A stretch of 40,864 bases of DNA from Lachnospiraceae bacterium (GCA_003979345.1 RYVZ01000030.1:1-40864); one strand, 5' to 3'. Shown: positions 22,202 through 31,829, numbered from the stretch's first letter. Notes: generated from the letters alone by a model not told the origin. Numbers and translations are program-made.

Positions 22202-25105
22202 ATGGTGAATTTTTTGATTTTGTTCGGCTTGTTGAGCATCGGCATTATTTTTATTGCCATCGGGTATTTGCTTTTGAGGGAGGGAGGAACTAAAGAGCAG
22301 AAACTGATGGGCTATTTTTTGTGCGGCTCGTTAGTGCAGAACGTAGGTTATCTGATGGAACTGACGGCGAAGGGCTTAAACGAAGCGATGGTCGCCGTAA
22401 AGGTGCAATATCTGGGGTCGATGTTTGTACCGCTGTTTTATTGTTGGTTCATCTATAATTATTGCTATATCAGGCGGCCGGCATGGCTGCTTAAGACGAT
22501 CGCGGCGATCGACTTTGCCTTGCTGGCCGTTATTTATACTTGTGACTATCATACGTTATATTACCGCAATGTGGAGTGGGTCACCGGAGAAGACAAGTTC
22601 TCTTATTTGAGTATTGAATACGGACCCTGCTATTATTTGTTTTTGGTCTGCGGTACGATCATACCGTATTCTTTGTCCCTGATCGCCCTGCTTCGCACGA
22701 TCCTTCGATCGAGCCGCGCGGCGGCGCGAAGATACCGGATCATCATGCTGCTGTCCACGCTGCCGGTCTTAGCGCTTGCCGGCTATTCTTCCAAACTGAC
22801 CGGGGGATATGATTTTACGCCCGGTGTCATGGGAATGGTGCTCGCGATTGTCGTCATTTTGGTGTGGAGCAGGAGAAATTATGATTTTGTGCACTTAGCG
22901 GCCGAGACGGCGCTTGCCAATATGGGGGACGGCGTTATCTCGCTTGACGAGCAGAACCGGATCATCAGTTATAATCAGGCAGCGGCGGGAATTTTCGGCG
23001 GACTTATAACGAGCATGAAAGGGGATCTCATCACCGATATTGAGGGGTTTCCGGAAGATATTCTCGGTGAGACGGATAAATATGAGTTTTCGATGGGAGA
23101 ACGTTATTACGAGAGTCATATCAGACGTATTTCCGATGAGCACGGTAAAACGCAGGGATATGTCGTGCTTTTGCTTGACACGACGGATACGCGCAATTAT
23201 ATAGAAGAGATTAAAAGCGTGCGGGAGCAGGCGGAAAAGGCAAATGCGGCAAAGAGCGAATTTCTTGCCAATATGTCGCATGAAATACGAACGCCGATGA
23301 ATGCCGTGATCGGGTTGAGCGATCTGATCATGGAGGAGAGTTTCGGACGGAAAGTATATTCCTATGCCTGCGACATTAAATCTTCATCGCAGAATCTGCT
23401 GTCCATCATCAATGATATTTTGGATCTGTCAAAAGTGGAAGCGGGAAAGATGGAATTAGTGATGTCGGATTACTATATCAAAGGCATCGTGGGCGAGGTC
23501 ATTGCAATGATGGATATTGTCGCGTCCCAGCGCGGGCTGTTGATGAAACATGAGTTTGACGAATCAATCCCCTGCCGTTATCACGGAGATGAGGGAAGAA
23601 TCAAGCAGATCATGATCAATCTGTTGAACAACGCCCTCAAATTTACGAAGGAAGGTTATGTTAAAATCTTCGTCAGCGGGGAACCGGGAAAAAAAGACGA
23701 TGAGGAGAACCTGATCTTTCGGATCGAGGATACCGGCTGCGGCATCAAACCGGAAGATCTGGAAAAAATATTTGAGAACTTCAGCCAGGTGGATACCGGA
23801 AAGAACCGCAGCGTGGAGGGAACCGGCTTGGGACTTTCCATCACAAAGCAGTTTGTGCGTCTGATGAACGGCGATATCCGGGTAGAAAGCGTCTATGGAG
23901 AAGGTTCCGCTTTTACCGTCACGATTCCGCAGAAGATCGTCGACAGGCGGACACTGCTTGAACAGCCGGACGTACCTGTCGAGGAGGAGACGGAAATCGA
24001 ACATTTTAAGACGAGCGGCTGTAAAGTTCTCATAGTGGACGACAATTTGATCAACAGGAGGGTGGCGAAAGGGTTTCTTGCCCCATATGGCGTTGAGCTG
24101 ACGGAAGCGGAGAGCGGACCTGAGGCGATCGAACTGGTCAGGAATACCATGTTTGATTTGATTCTGATGGATCATATGATGCCGGAGATGGACGGTATTG
24201 AAGCCGTGCGCATTATCCGAAAGGATTGCGGAGAAAACGGGACAAAACCGGTTATCATTGCGGCGACGGCGAACGCAATGGAAGGCGTAAAAGAGCGCTT
24301 TTTGGAAAGCGGGTTTCAGGATTTCGTACCAAAACCGATCGATAAGAAGCATTTATGCAAGACACTGGCAAAATGGATTCCCGAGGAAAAAAAGAGAAAG
24401 CTGTCGGACGCGGATATGGAGGAATCAGGGAATACAGAGAATACTGAGGAAGCCCCGCGGGAGATCGACATTAAGGGAATCGATGTCGCCGCAGCCATGC
24501 AGCATCATTCGGGTTCCATGGAAGATTTCATTGAACTGCTGCAGTTGTATTGTCTGGAAGGAAAGCGAAAGCTGAAGCTGCTGAGGGAATTATTTGAAAA
24601 AGGAGATTTTCGGAATTACGAAATCGAAGTACACGGATTGAAAAGCGCGTCTGCGAATGTGGGGGCAATGAGTCTTTCCGGGCATGCAAAGGAGCACGAG
24701 AAGGCGGCGGCGCAGGGGGACGCGGCGTTTGTCGCGGAGCATTTTGATGCGCTGTATGTGGAATATCAGCAATTGCTTGATGATATTAAGGCTTATCTCA
24801 GCGAGAATGTAAAAGAGCAGGCGGAACCGGAAGAGGAAGCGCTGTCACGGGAAACGCTGCATGAGCGGTTGGATGAAGCGCTCGTGCGGCTGAAAAAATT
24901 CCGCTCGAAAGAATGTGCGGAAATCGTGGATGAATTGCTGAAGCACCGGCTGGACGAGGCGCTGAAAGAGAGGCTTTCGGAAATTCGTGAGCAGCTCCGG
25001 CTATATGAGGATGATGCCGCGGAACGGATGCTGGAGCAGATGAAAGAGATGTTGGAAAGCGGAGGGGATTATGAAGACAAAGATTCAAATTCTGGCGGTG
25101 GATGA
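22202..25105 (+). CDS. Membrane hybrid histidine kinase with receiver, HPt and helical tail
   Basis: A 967-residue sensor. A seven-helix N-terminal membrane region (about 1-225, histidine kinase 7TM type) precedes one PAS domain (about 235-340), HisKA with His360 (NMSHEIRTP), HATPase_c (D-T-G-C-G, G-T-G-L-G-L-S-I), a receiver with Asp657 (L-I-L-M-D-H-M-M-P) and an HPt domain with His811 (H-G-L-K-S-A-S). An extra C-terminal coiled helical segment of about 90 residues resembles the tail of the next protein. ATG 22202 is chosen over ATG 22175, which would lie at the likely transcription start. The 3' end overlaps the response regulator gene by 35 nt. Confidence 0.93.
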   Translation: MVNFLILFGLLSIGIIFIAIGYLLLREGGTKEQKLMGYFLCGSLVQNVGYLMELTAKGLNEAMVAVKVQYLGSMFVPLFYCWFIYNYCYIRRPAWLLKTIAAIDFALLAVIYTCDYHTLYYRNVEWVTGEDKFSYLSIEYGPCYYLFLVCGTIIPYSLSLIALLRTILRSSRAAARRYRIIMLLSTLPVLALAGYSSKLTGGYDFTPGVMGMVLAIVVILVWSRRNYDFVHLAAETALANMGDGVISLDEQNRIISYNQAAAGIFGGLITSMKGDLITDIEGFPEDILGETDKYEFSMGERYYESHIRRISDEHGKTQGYVVLLLDTTDTRNYIEEIKSVREQAEKANAAKSEFLANMSHEIRTPMNAVIGLSDLIMEESFGRKVYSYACDIKSSSQNLLSIINDILDLSKVEAGKMELVMSDYYIKGIVGEVIAMMDIVASQRGLLMKHEFDESIPCRYHGDEGRIKQIMINLLNNALKFTKEGYVKIFVSGEPGKKDDEENLIFRIEDTGCGIKPEDLEKIFENFSQVDTGKNRSVEGTGLGLSITKQFVRLMNGDIRVESVYGEGSAFTVTIPQKIVDRRTLLEQPDVPVEEETEIEHFKTSGCKVLIVDDNLINRRVAKGFLAPYGVELTEAESGPEAIELVRNTMFDLILMDHMMPEMDGIEAVRIIRKDCGENGTKPVIIAATANAMEGVKERFLESGFQDFVPKPIDKKHLCKTLAKWIPEEKKRKLSDADMEESGNTENTEEAPREIDIKGIDVAAAMQHHSGSMEDFIELLQLYCLEGKRKLKLLRELFEKGDFRNYEIEVHGLKSASANVGAMSLSGHAKEHEKAAAQGDAAFVAEHFDALYVEYQQLLDDIKAYLSENVKEQAEPEEEALSRETLHERLDEALVRLKKFRSKECAEIVDELLKHRLDEALKERLSEIREQLRLYEDDAAERMLEQMKEMLESGGDYEDKDSNSGGG

Positions 25106-25661
25106 CAGTGCGATCAATTTAGCGTCCATCGAACAGGAACTCAAGGACGAATATGAGGTGATCGCGGTCAATTCCGGCAGCAGGGCATTGCAGTACCTGA
25201 AAAATGAGACACCGGACCTGATTTTGCTAGACATCCAAATGGAGTCGATGGACGGGTTGGAAACGCTGAAAGAAATCCGTGCGTTACAAGGGGGAAACGC
25301 AATCCCTGTCATTATGCTCACGGCGCAGAATGACAGAATGACGATTTTGGAGAGTACGAAATTCGGAATCTACGACTATATCGTCAAACCGTTTCAGGCG
25401 GATGATCTGCATGAGAGGATCGTACGGACCCTGAAACGTTCGGGTGTCCTCTCGTTTGGTCTGGCGGAACTGCATGCGGAATTCAAAAAGCTGCAGAGAG
25501 AGCTGGAATCTGAAAATCTGAAGGGCGCCGTGCTTAGAACGGAGGAGATCGCAAAATACAGGCTCGATACGCAGAACAGGCAGGCAATAATGAAAGTCGC
25601 CGAAAAGCTGGAAGAAAACGATCTGAAGGGCGCGCTTGGCCAGTTGAAAGCAATCTTGTAA
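25071..25661 (+). CDS. Response regulator without DNA-binding domain
   Basis: A 196-residue protein with an N-terminal receiver (about 1-125; D-D near residue 11, phospho-acceptor Asp in L-I-L-L-D-I-Q-M, Thr in M-L-T-A and Lys in I-V-K-P-F). An all-helical tail of about 65 residues follows, with no helix-turn-helix and no enzymatic domain. It probably receives phosphate from the upstream kinase's HPt and acts by protein contact. ATG 25071 has GGAGGGG just upstream, inside the kinase gene, so the 35-nt overlap implies coupled translation. The tail (K-Y-R-L-D-T … L-K-A-I-L) aligns with the kinase tail (K-H-R-L-D-E … M-K-E-M-L). Confidence 0.9.
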   Translation: MKTKIQILAVDDSAINLASIEQELKDEYEVIAVNSGSRALQYLKNETPDLILLDIQMESMDGLETLKEIRALQGGNAIPVIMLTAQNDRMTILESTKFGIYDYIVKPFQADDLHERIVRTLKRSGVLSFGLAELHAEFKKLQRELESENLKGAVLRTEEIAKYRLDTQNRQAIMKVAEKLEENDLKGALGQLKAIL

Positions 25662-25745
25662 AAACGTCCGCGGGAATGCCGCGGAATGAAACGGTCAATC
25701 ATATGATCAATGGATGTTCAAAAGCGGAAAGGAACAGGTATTCAA

Positions 25746-27059
25746 ATGAGTATGAAGAAAAATTCCATCGGAGTAGACCCTATCTACAATGCAAGGGAGC
25801 TTGGCACGGGCAAAATGCTGGTACTCGGCGTGCAGCATATGTTTGCCATGTTTGGAGCGACAGTGCTCGTTCCCGCGCTCACCGGCTTAAGCGTGGCAAC
25901 GACGCTCTTGTTTGCCGGACTCGGTACATTATTGTTTCATTTTTTGGCTAAAGGAAAGGTGCCGGCGTTTCTCGGTTCCTCGTTTGCTTTTCTTGCGGGA
26001 TACTGGGCGATCGCGCCCAACGGGGAGGCGGAACTCCTGCCGTATGCATGTTTCGGCGTGGCATGTGCCGGCCTCATCTATCTGTTGCTTTCGGTGCTGA
26101 TCAAAGCGTTTGGCTCGGGAAAAGTCATGAAGTTTTTCCCTCCCATCGTTACGGGTCCGATCATTATTGCGATCGGCTTGAATCTGTCGCAGTCGGCGGT
26201 CAATAACTGTGCAACAAACTGGTGGATCGCACTGATCGCGATTGCGGTCGTCGTCGTGTGCAATATCTGGGGGAAGGGAATGGTCAGGATCATTCCGATC
26301 ATTCTTGGCGTGCTAGCTTCTTATTTCGTCGCGGCAGTGACGGGAAATGTGGATTTCACGGCGGTGAAGGAAGCGGCGTGGATCGGTCTTCCGGTCTCGT
26401 TCGATCAGACCGTGTTTTCCATTTTTAAGGATTTGGATGTGTCCCTGCTGATTACTTCCGTGATTACGATCATGCCGATCGCGCTGGCGACAGTGGTTGA
26501 GCATATCGGTGATATTTCCGCGATCTCTTCGACGGTCGGGAAAAATTATATTAAGGATCCCGGACTTCACAGAACGCTGCTCGGCGATGGTCTTGCAACG
26601 ATCCTTGCATCTCTGTTCGGAGCTCCGGCCAATACGACTTATGGTGAAAACACGGGTGTCCTGACGCTGTCAAAGGTGTTTGATCCGCTTGTCATTCGTC
26701 TTGCGGCGTATTTTGCGATCATTTTTTCATTCTGTCCGAAGATTGCGGCACTGATCGAGTGTATGCCTGACGCGACGATCGGCGGTGTGTCGTTAGTCCT
26801 TTACGGTATGATCTCGGCAGTCGGCGTGCGCAATATTGTGGAATCAAAATGCGATTTTACAAAGAGCCGCAATGTGCTGATCGCCGCGCTGATCTTAGTG
26901 CTCTCGATCGGAATCAATTATAGCACTGCCGGCGCTATCGCATTCACGATTGGCAAAGTGACGATCTCGTTAAGCGGTCTTGCGATCGGTTCGCTTGTCG
27001 GAATTATTCTAAACGCTGTGCTGCCGGGGAAGGATTATCAGTTTAAGGAAGATGTATGA
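25746..27059 (+). CDS. uraA: Uracil permease, NCS2 family
   Basis: Proton-coupled uracil importer of 437 residues with about 14 membrane segments. UraA-type markers are LGVQHMFAMFGATVLVP in TM1, Glu252 in V-V-E-H-I-G-D (TM8) and Glu301 in the N-T-T-Y-G-E-N-T-G motif, the two residues that contact uracil and proton. The full length is normal. ATG 25746 has GGAAAGGAAC about 11 nt upstream; an in-frame ATG 36 nt earlier lacks a ribosome site. The preceding gap (25662-25745) contains a small CCGCGG/CCGCGG hairpin that may partly end the kinase operon. No PyrR-like leader structure was recognised. Confidence 0.93.
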   Translation: MSMKKNSIGVDPIYNARELGTGKMLVLGVQHMFAMFGATVLVPALTGLSVATTLLFAGLGTLLFHFLAKGKVPAFLGSSFAFLAGYWAIAPNGEAELLPYACFGVACAGLIYLLLSVLIKAFGSGKVMKFFPPIVTGPIIIAIGLNLSQSAVNNCATNWWIALIAIAVVVVCNIWGKGMVRIIPIILGVLASYFVAAVTGNVDFTAVKEAAWIGLPVSFDQTVFSIFKDLDVSLLITSVITIMPIALATVVEHIGDISAISSTVGKNYIKDPGLHRTLLGDGLATILASLFGAPANTTYGENTGVLTLSKVFDPLVIRLAAYFAIIFSFCPKIAALIECMPDATIGGVSLVLYGMISAVGVRNIVESKCDFTKSRNVLIAALILVLSIGINYSTAGAIAFTIGKVTISLSGLAIGSLVGIILNAVLPGKDYQFKEDV

Positions 27060-27136
27060 TCCTAAGCGATTGCTTTTCATGAGCGACGGGATCGTGCGTT
27101 TGAAATAAAGAGACCGTTCAATATGATTTTCTATAT

Positions 27137-27173
27137 AAAATCACTGTGAGTATCGTGCTTACAGTGATTTTTT
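27137..27173 (+). terminator. Terminator after uraA
   Basis: AAAATCACTGT (27137-27147) pairs with ACAGTGATTTT (27161-27171), continuing into further T residues. Confidence 0.85.
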
Positions 27174-27181
27174 GCTATAAT
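27173..27181 (+). promoter_or_regulatory. Possible extended -10 promoter for the large exported protein
   Basis: TGCTATAAT is a consensus extended -10, directly after the uraA terminator and about 95 nt before the next start. No good -35 is present at 17 nt, so confidence is low. Confidence 0.35.
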
Positions 27182-27273
27182 GATCTCTGTATGGGCGTGA
27201 TTATTGGGATTTCAGTCAGAACTCTGACGCCCGAATTCTATAAAAACACATGAAAAAAGGAGCGGATCCTTTC

Positions 27274-30159
27274 ATGAGAAAGAGAATAATGGAAGCGGCA
27301 GCCGTCTGTTTGTTCGGGATTCTTGTGGCGGCGCCTGTTTTTTTAGACAGAGCATGGCTGATGAACCACGGACCTGCAGAAACGCAGGGCGGGGCTGAGA
27401 GTGTTTTTGACGGGAATGCGGGGGATGAGGTCCGCGGTGAAGCATCGTACGGAAACGTATCAGACGGAAATCGTTTGATTTGGTCGGAGCAGGTGATAAA
27501 CGGGCAGAATTCCTGCACGATCACTTTCGAGAGGATAAGCGCACCCTATATGGAGACAGGCAGTCTGGCGGAAATGGAGGACGCTTCAGGATCCTTAGAA
27601 ACGTTGGAGTCCCCGGAAGCGGCGGAATCCTATGAAGAGCCGGAGTCCCTTGAAATGCCAGAGCCCTTGGAAGGGTCGGAATCCCTCAAAACTCCAGAGT
27701 CCTCTGAGGCAGTGACAGCAGGAGATGTATTTGCCGATTACAGGCTGTCCATTAGGGATGAGGACGGCGGACTGCTGTCAGAGCAGACTGTCGCGCATGT
27801 TCCGGTATGTTTTGAAGAAACGTATTGGATTCGGGATTTTTCGGGGGACGGGTTTGCCGATATCGCATTTTGTATGTCCTGTAGGATAGATGAAGATGAC
27901 CGGCACAGGGATGTGAGAAATACGTTTTTTATTTGGAATACGGAGATGGCCTGCTTTGAGGAGAGTTCGCTGCCGCTTTGTTCTCCTTCTGCATGGGAGC
28001 CGGTGGGGGTTCCTCTTTGGAACGAGGAACTGTCCGCAGTGATCTCATTTGCGGGAAATGATGACATGGGCGGGAACCCGGTCTTGGAGATGTATTCGTT
28101 TTTGGATGGGGAATGGCAAAAAGTACGGAGACTGGAGAGTATCTATTCGGAGGATGAGTATGAATCGCTCGACAGACCGAAATTTATGGGGCAGCGCAGG
28201 GAACTGTTCTATACGGACGGAGAGGTGACCGGGGAGATTGTTTTGGAGAGTAATTATGACGCGGGTACGGTCTGGTGCCGCAGGGACAGTGTGTGGAGCC
28301 GGTATTATGAGGGGAACGTCTGCCTGTATCCTGATTTTCGCCATTTTACCAAAATGGAGCAGATGATGGACGGTGTCTTAGTTGAAAAATATGTGCGGGT
28401 GGAACGGGAGCCGGTCATAACATATGAAAACTGGTCCGATATGCGGGAAGAGTGGGATCTTCCTTATGCCAGTCAGGAAACCTTTGAAACGATTCTCAGT
28501 CTTTATGAGAATGTGGACATGTCGGGGGAATATGAGCAAGGGGATCAGGAACGATATGCGGTTTATTTGAATGCGTTTTATAAGCTGATCCGTCAGAATG
28601 CACTCGTGAATGACCGGGAGAGCGGGGATACCGTTGTTTTATCCGAACTTCCGTTTTTTGAGCGTCCGCTTTACCCTGCGGAGGACGGGGAGGATGCGTA
28701 TCAGCCTGAACTTTATGAGTATTATTTTTTTGATGCGGACGGTGACGGGGCGCCGGAACTGACGATTTATCAGCGCACCGCAGGGTTCATGATATTTGAC
28801 TATGATATGCGGACGGATTCTTACTATATATGGTATGATGCGGGGGCATGCTGGTATTTGCTGCCCGGCAGTAATAAGATACTTTGGACATGGGACGGGG
28901 GGACATATCAGGCCTTTTACCAGCTTGATGAAAAGGGGGAGGAGACGGGAGAAACGTTCTGCATGTCAAGTTATTATAATGGGGAGCAGGCGCTCTATCT
29001 GGTCATGCTGCCGAAATCGGCGGAGGCTTCCGGAGCCGGAGATGCGGAGCGTGCAGATGCGGCTGGAGAGGAACCCGGGATAAATGCAGATACGGCGGGA
29101 GGCGAACCGGGGACGAATGCAGATATTGCAGGCGGTAGGCCGGCTGACCGTTCGGAAACGGAGGATGGCAGTCAGGCAGGCTTTGAGATCACCGAAGAAA
29201 TGAAAGCCGAAGGTATGTATTCGATTGCGGACGAACAGTGGTATTTTCGCGTGACCGGAGAACAATATGAAATGATTACGGAGCAGTATTGGGAGGCTTA
29301 CGAATCCGGCCATGAGCGGATGGACCGGGAAGCTTATACCTATGAGGAATTGTTCGGGGCACTTGAGGGAAAAGAGGAATCCGGCGGGAGCGGTCCGTAT
29401 AATGGTTTCCGCGATGGAATGAGCGCCGGTGCCGACGGCATGGAATTTTTTGATGCGGGAAGCCGGATTGGAGCGCGGATCACTGCGCGCAGGGTGCCGT
29501 GGGAGGAAGTCCTTGTGCATAGAGATATGGCAGAAAAAGGAGATTATCTTCTGTTTGAGGACCTAGACAGCGGGAAGCAGTTCTATCTGCCGGACCGTTA
29601 CGGGCAAATCTTGGATATTCAGGTGACGGAGAGCGGCATCTGCATCCGTGACCGCGAGACGCAATCCGGGTTGAAAAGGAATGAAGCGGAGCAGCAAGGG
29701 GTGCTGCGGGAACACCGGATACCGGGATGTTTTGTATTTCCGCTGGAGGATGTGCTACCGGTCTGCGGCGGTTTTGGCGGCTACATCGATACTGTGTTTT
29801 TGGAAGGAAAGGAAGAAGCGGATGCACTGCCGCAGAAAGTGTGGCAGGAAGTGTTTGACTGTCAGGGCAGGGATTTTTCTGTTACGTTTGAGCGGATCAG
29901 TCCGATCTATCATGAGGGATTTTCGGAATCGGCGCATGGGTACATGGCGGATTACCGCCTGACGGTCACGGATCCGGACGGAGTCGTCTTATCCGCGCAG
30001 AGGATCGCGGGGTATCCTGCCGCTTATGAGCAGGTGCATTGGCTGATGGATGTTTCCGGGGACGGATTCCCCGATCTTGTTTTTTGTACCTCCATGATCG
30101 ATGGCACTTACTATCATACTGCACAGACACATTTTCTGATCTGGGATCAGGAGGCTTGA
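27274..30159 (+). CDS. Large exported protein with duplicated D-x-S-G-D-G domains, C-terminally frameshifted
   Basis: A 961-residue protein of unknown function with an N-terminal signal or anchor (about 5-28). An acidic Ser/Glu/Pro linker is followed by a domain with F-E-R-I-S … D-Y-R-L-S-I … D-F-S-G-D-G-F-A-D-I … F-F-I-W (about 75-230). A middle region has F-D-A-D-G-D-G-A-P-E-L, then an 11-codon repeat (G-G-E-P-G-T-N-A-D-I-A). The C-terminus has a second copy of the first domain (F-E-R-I-S-P … D-V-S-G-D-G-F-P-D-L … H-F-L-I-W). The D-x-D-G-D-G loops suggest calcium binding, as in FG-GAP/VCBS-like domains. ATG 27274 has AAGGAG 11 nt upstream. The second copy breaks off at 30157; its continuation lies in another frame. 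Confidence 0.8.
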   Translation: MRKRIMEAAAVCLFGILVAAPVFLDRAWLMNHGPAETQGGAESVFDGNAGDEVRGEASYGNVSDGNRLIWSEQVINGQNSCTITFERISAPYMETGSLAEMEDASGSLETLESPEAAESYEEPESLEMPEPLEGSESLKTPESSEAVTAGDVFADYRLSIRDEDGGLLSEQTVAHVPVCFEETYWIRDFSGDGFADIAFCMSCRIDEDDRHRDVRNTFFIWNTEMACFEESSLPLCSPSAWEPVGVPLWNEELSAVISFAGNDDMGGNPVLEMYSFLDGEWQKVRRLESIYSEDEYESLDRPKFMGQRRELFYTDGEVTGEIVLESNYDAGTVWCRRDSVWSRYYEGNVCLYPDFRHFTKMEQMMDGVLVEKYVRVEREPVITYENWSDMREEWDLPYASQETFETILSLYENVDMSGEYEQGDQERYAVYLNAFYKLIRQNALVNDRESGDTVVLSELPFFERPLYPAEDGEDAYQPELYEYYFFDADGDGAPELTIYQRTAGFMIFDYDMRTDSYYIWYDAGACWYLLPGSNKILWTWDGGTYQAFYQLDEKGEETGETFCMSSYYNGEQALYLVMLPKSAEASGAGDAERADAAGEEPGINADTAGGEPGTNADIAGGRPADRSETEDGSQAGFEITEEMKAEGMYSIADEQWYFRVTGEQYEMITEQYWEAYESGHERMDREAYTYEELFGALEGKEESGGSGPYNGFRDGMSAGADGMEFFDAGSRIGARITARRVPWEEVLVHRDMAEKGDYLLFEDLDSGKQFYLPDRYGQILDIQVTESGICIRDRETQSGLKRNEAEQQGVLREHRIPGCFVFPLEDVLPVCGGFGGYIDTVFLEGKEEADALPQKVWQEVFDCQGRDFSVTFERISPIYHEGFSESAHGYMADYRLTVTDPDGVVLSAQRIAGYPAAYEQVHWLMDVSGDGFPDLVFCTSMIDGTYYHTAQTHFLIWDQEA

Positions 30160-30418
30160 ACGGGTTTATTCTGAAAAAACAGATCAGTGGTCCGATTCGC
30201 CCGGACCAGATGCGGTGACACTTTATTACCGTGAACTGATTTATGAAGATGGCGGGGAAGTGTCGGAACTGTTGATCGAATGTGAGGATATTTGGGACAG
30301 AAAACAGGAATGCCTGTATCCAAGGTATGGCTGGACACGGCAAGAAGGGGAAGTCGGCGGTATTTATATCGGATATTATTATGTGAGGGAATCGTCCGTT
30401 GACGATGCCGGTGACTGA
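30155..30418 (+). pseudogene. Out-of-frame remainder of the large exported protein
   Basis: Read one frame over from the gene that stops at 30159, this stretch encodes L-E-R-V-Y-S-E … L-Y-Y-R-E-L-I-Y-E-D-G-G-E-V, ending at TGA 30416-30418. It parallels L-E-S-I-Y-S-E … R-R-E-L-F-Y-T-D-G-E-V in the first domain copy. It has no plausible start of its own. Compared with copy one, the segment between I-W-x-x-E and L-E-x-x-Y-S-E (roughly 55-60 residues) is missing here, so a frame-breaking deletion is the best explanation. Confidence 0.75.
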
Positions 30419-30446
30419 TAAGGACAAGGAATTTTTTTCGGCTGGG

Positions 30447-30510
30447 ACCGGCATGGTGTGATAAGCGGTTGTTTTTTGAAATATGCTTATCACACCTGCG
30501 CCGGTTTTTT
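30447..30510. terminator. Bidirectional terminator
   Basis: ACCGGC and GGTGTGATAAGC (30447-30466) pair with GCTTATCACACC and GCCGGT (30485-30505). T6 follows on the plus strand and a T-run (from 30431-30438) on the minus strand. It ends both the large exported protein gene and the convergent SleC gene. Confidence 0.88.
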
Positions 30511-30512
30511 AT

Positions 30513-31775
30513 TCAGGTACCGGGTTCGGCGATCCGCGATACGCCGACATAGATCTGTGAGATCTTATACCATGTCGGATAATCGACGACGCCGGTCTGC
30601 GGAAGCCGGAAAATCCGCTGAAATGCGCGGACCGCATCAGCCGTGCGCGAACCGTAAATACCGTCGGCGGCAATCGTCGGGATCGCGGGATAATTGCGTG
30701 CGATGCGGTTGAGCTGTTCCTGAATCTGTTGAACTTTCTGACCGGTTGCGCCGCCCGAAAGGTTGTAACCGGGCCATGAGGCGGGGATGCCGGATACACT
30801 TGTGGTAGAGTTGATATACATATCACTGCCATAGTAATAATGAATAATGTCGATCGCGCTGTAGCCCTGATCGCCGAGATATTTGGAGCCCCATTGGGAC
30901 AATCCGCTGCAGGTTGTATTTTTTCCGTCACAGTAGGACGTAAAGATTGGCTGGCGCACGCCGGGTCGGGACAGAAAGTTGTTGAAAATACTATCTACGA
31001 TGCGGTCGATGTTCGTGTAGATGTTTCTTCCGCGGATCCATTTTTGGTCGTATGCCGTGGAGTTGGTGATCGTAAAGTTATATCCCTGATTCCGGTACCA
31101 TTCTGTATAGACCCTGTTGAGCGTAAAGCTCAAGATGGCTAAGGTATTGGCATAGATCGTGTTCTCCGGCCATGTGGCATAGATTTCAGAGGAAACCACG
31201 TTTTTGATGTAATCGGTATAAGTGACATAATAGTTTGGAGCGCCTGAATTATTCGGTGTGCCGTCATGTACGACAATGTATTCCGGGATGACGACACGGC
31301 TTAATACGATACTGCCGGACTCATCCATCGGTTTGATCTCATCTTCCGGGATCTTCGGAGGGTAATTGCCGAAAAGTGTGTGGTCGGGTATGATGATTTG
31401 ATCCTCACCTGTTCCGGTTTCGATCGGCGTCAGCTCAACATTCTGAACCGCAGTCACATCTGGCAGGATTTCTGTGCCGTTTATGACGGTCGGCTCGTAA
31501 CCGGGAGCCGTGACGGTCAGATTGTAGTCGGTATAGGGCTGGTTAGAGCCGGGTTCCTGACTGTATTCAAAAGGCGGTGCAGGCAGTTCGATCGTATCGG
31601 TCTGTCCGGAATTGTTTGTGTGGAGTTCTTCGATGGTGGTTCCTTCCTCATTCGAATTCTGAATAGCGATCGTTGCACCCTCAATCGGGACAAGCCCGAT
31701 CGTGGAGGTCACTTGAATGGTTAGTCCGCCCAGATCAGGAGTGTCGGCGGCTGCCCGAATTGGATGTTTGCGCAT
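30513..31775 (-). CDS. sleC: Spore cortex-lytic enzyme, SleC type
   Basis: A lytic transglycosylase that degrades cortex peptidoglycan during germination, 420 residues, close to known SleC lengths. The N-terminal part (about 10-120) is a β-rich pre-region with N-S-G-Q … L-P-A-P-P, a Y-S-x-x-P segment and a V-T-A-P-G-Y-E-P stretch, as I recall for clostridial SleC. The SpoIID-like catalytic domain is at about 160-330 (V-V-S-S-E-I-Y-A-T-W-P). The C-terminal peptidoglycan-binding domain (about 340-412) has D-G-I-Y-G-S-R-T-A-D-A-V-R-A-F-Q. There is no signal peptide, consistent with synthesis in the mother cell. Activation would need Csp proteases, which are not in the window. ATG 31775 has GAGG 8 nt upstream. 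No clear sporulation sigma motif was seen. Confidence 0.8.
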   Translation of the reverse strand: MRKHPIRAAADTPDLGGLTIQVTSTIGLVPIEGATIAIQNSNEEGTTIEELHTNNSGQTDTIELPAPPFEYSQEPGSNQPYTDYNLTVTAPGYEPTVINGTEILPDVTAVQNVELTPIETGTGEDQIIIPDHTLFGNYPPKIPEDEIKPMDESGSIVLSRVVIPEYIVVHDGTPNNSGAPNYYVTYTDYIKNVVSSEIYATWPENTIYANTLAILSFTLNRVYTEWYRNQGYNFTITNSTAYDQKWIRGRNIYTNIDRIVDSIFNNFLSRPGVRQPIFTSYCDGKNTTCSGLSQWGSKYLGDQGYSAIDIIHYYYGSDMYINSTTSVSGIPASWPGYNLSGGATGQKVQQIQEQLNRIARNYPAIPTIAADGIYGSRTADAVRAFQRIFRLPQTGVVDYPTWYKISQIYVGVSRIAEPGT

Positions 31776-31829
31776 GATGATGCCTCGGCATAATTCCTTA
31801 CTTTACATTATGCGGGTACGTTAAAGAGG

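Noticed and set aside
25667..25684. Terminator after the response regulator gene
   Set aside because: The CCGCGG stem is short and lacks a T-tract, so it was not listed as a feature.
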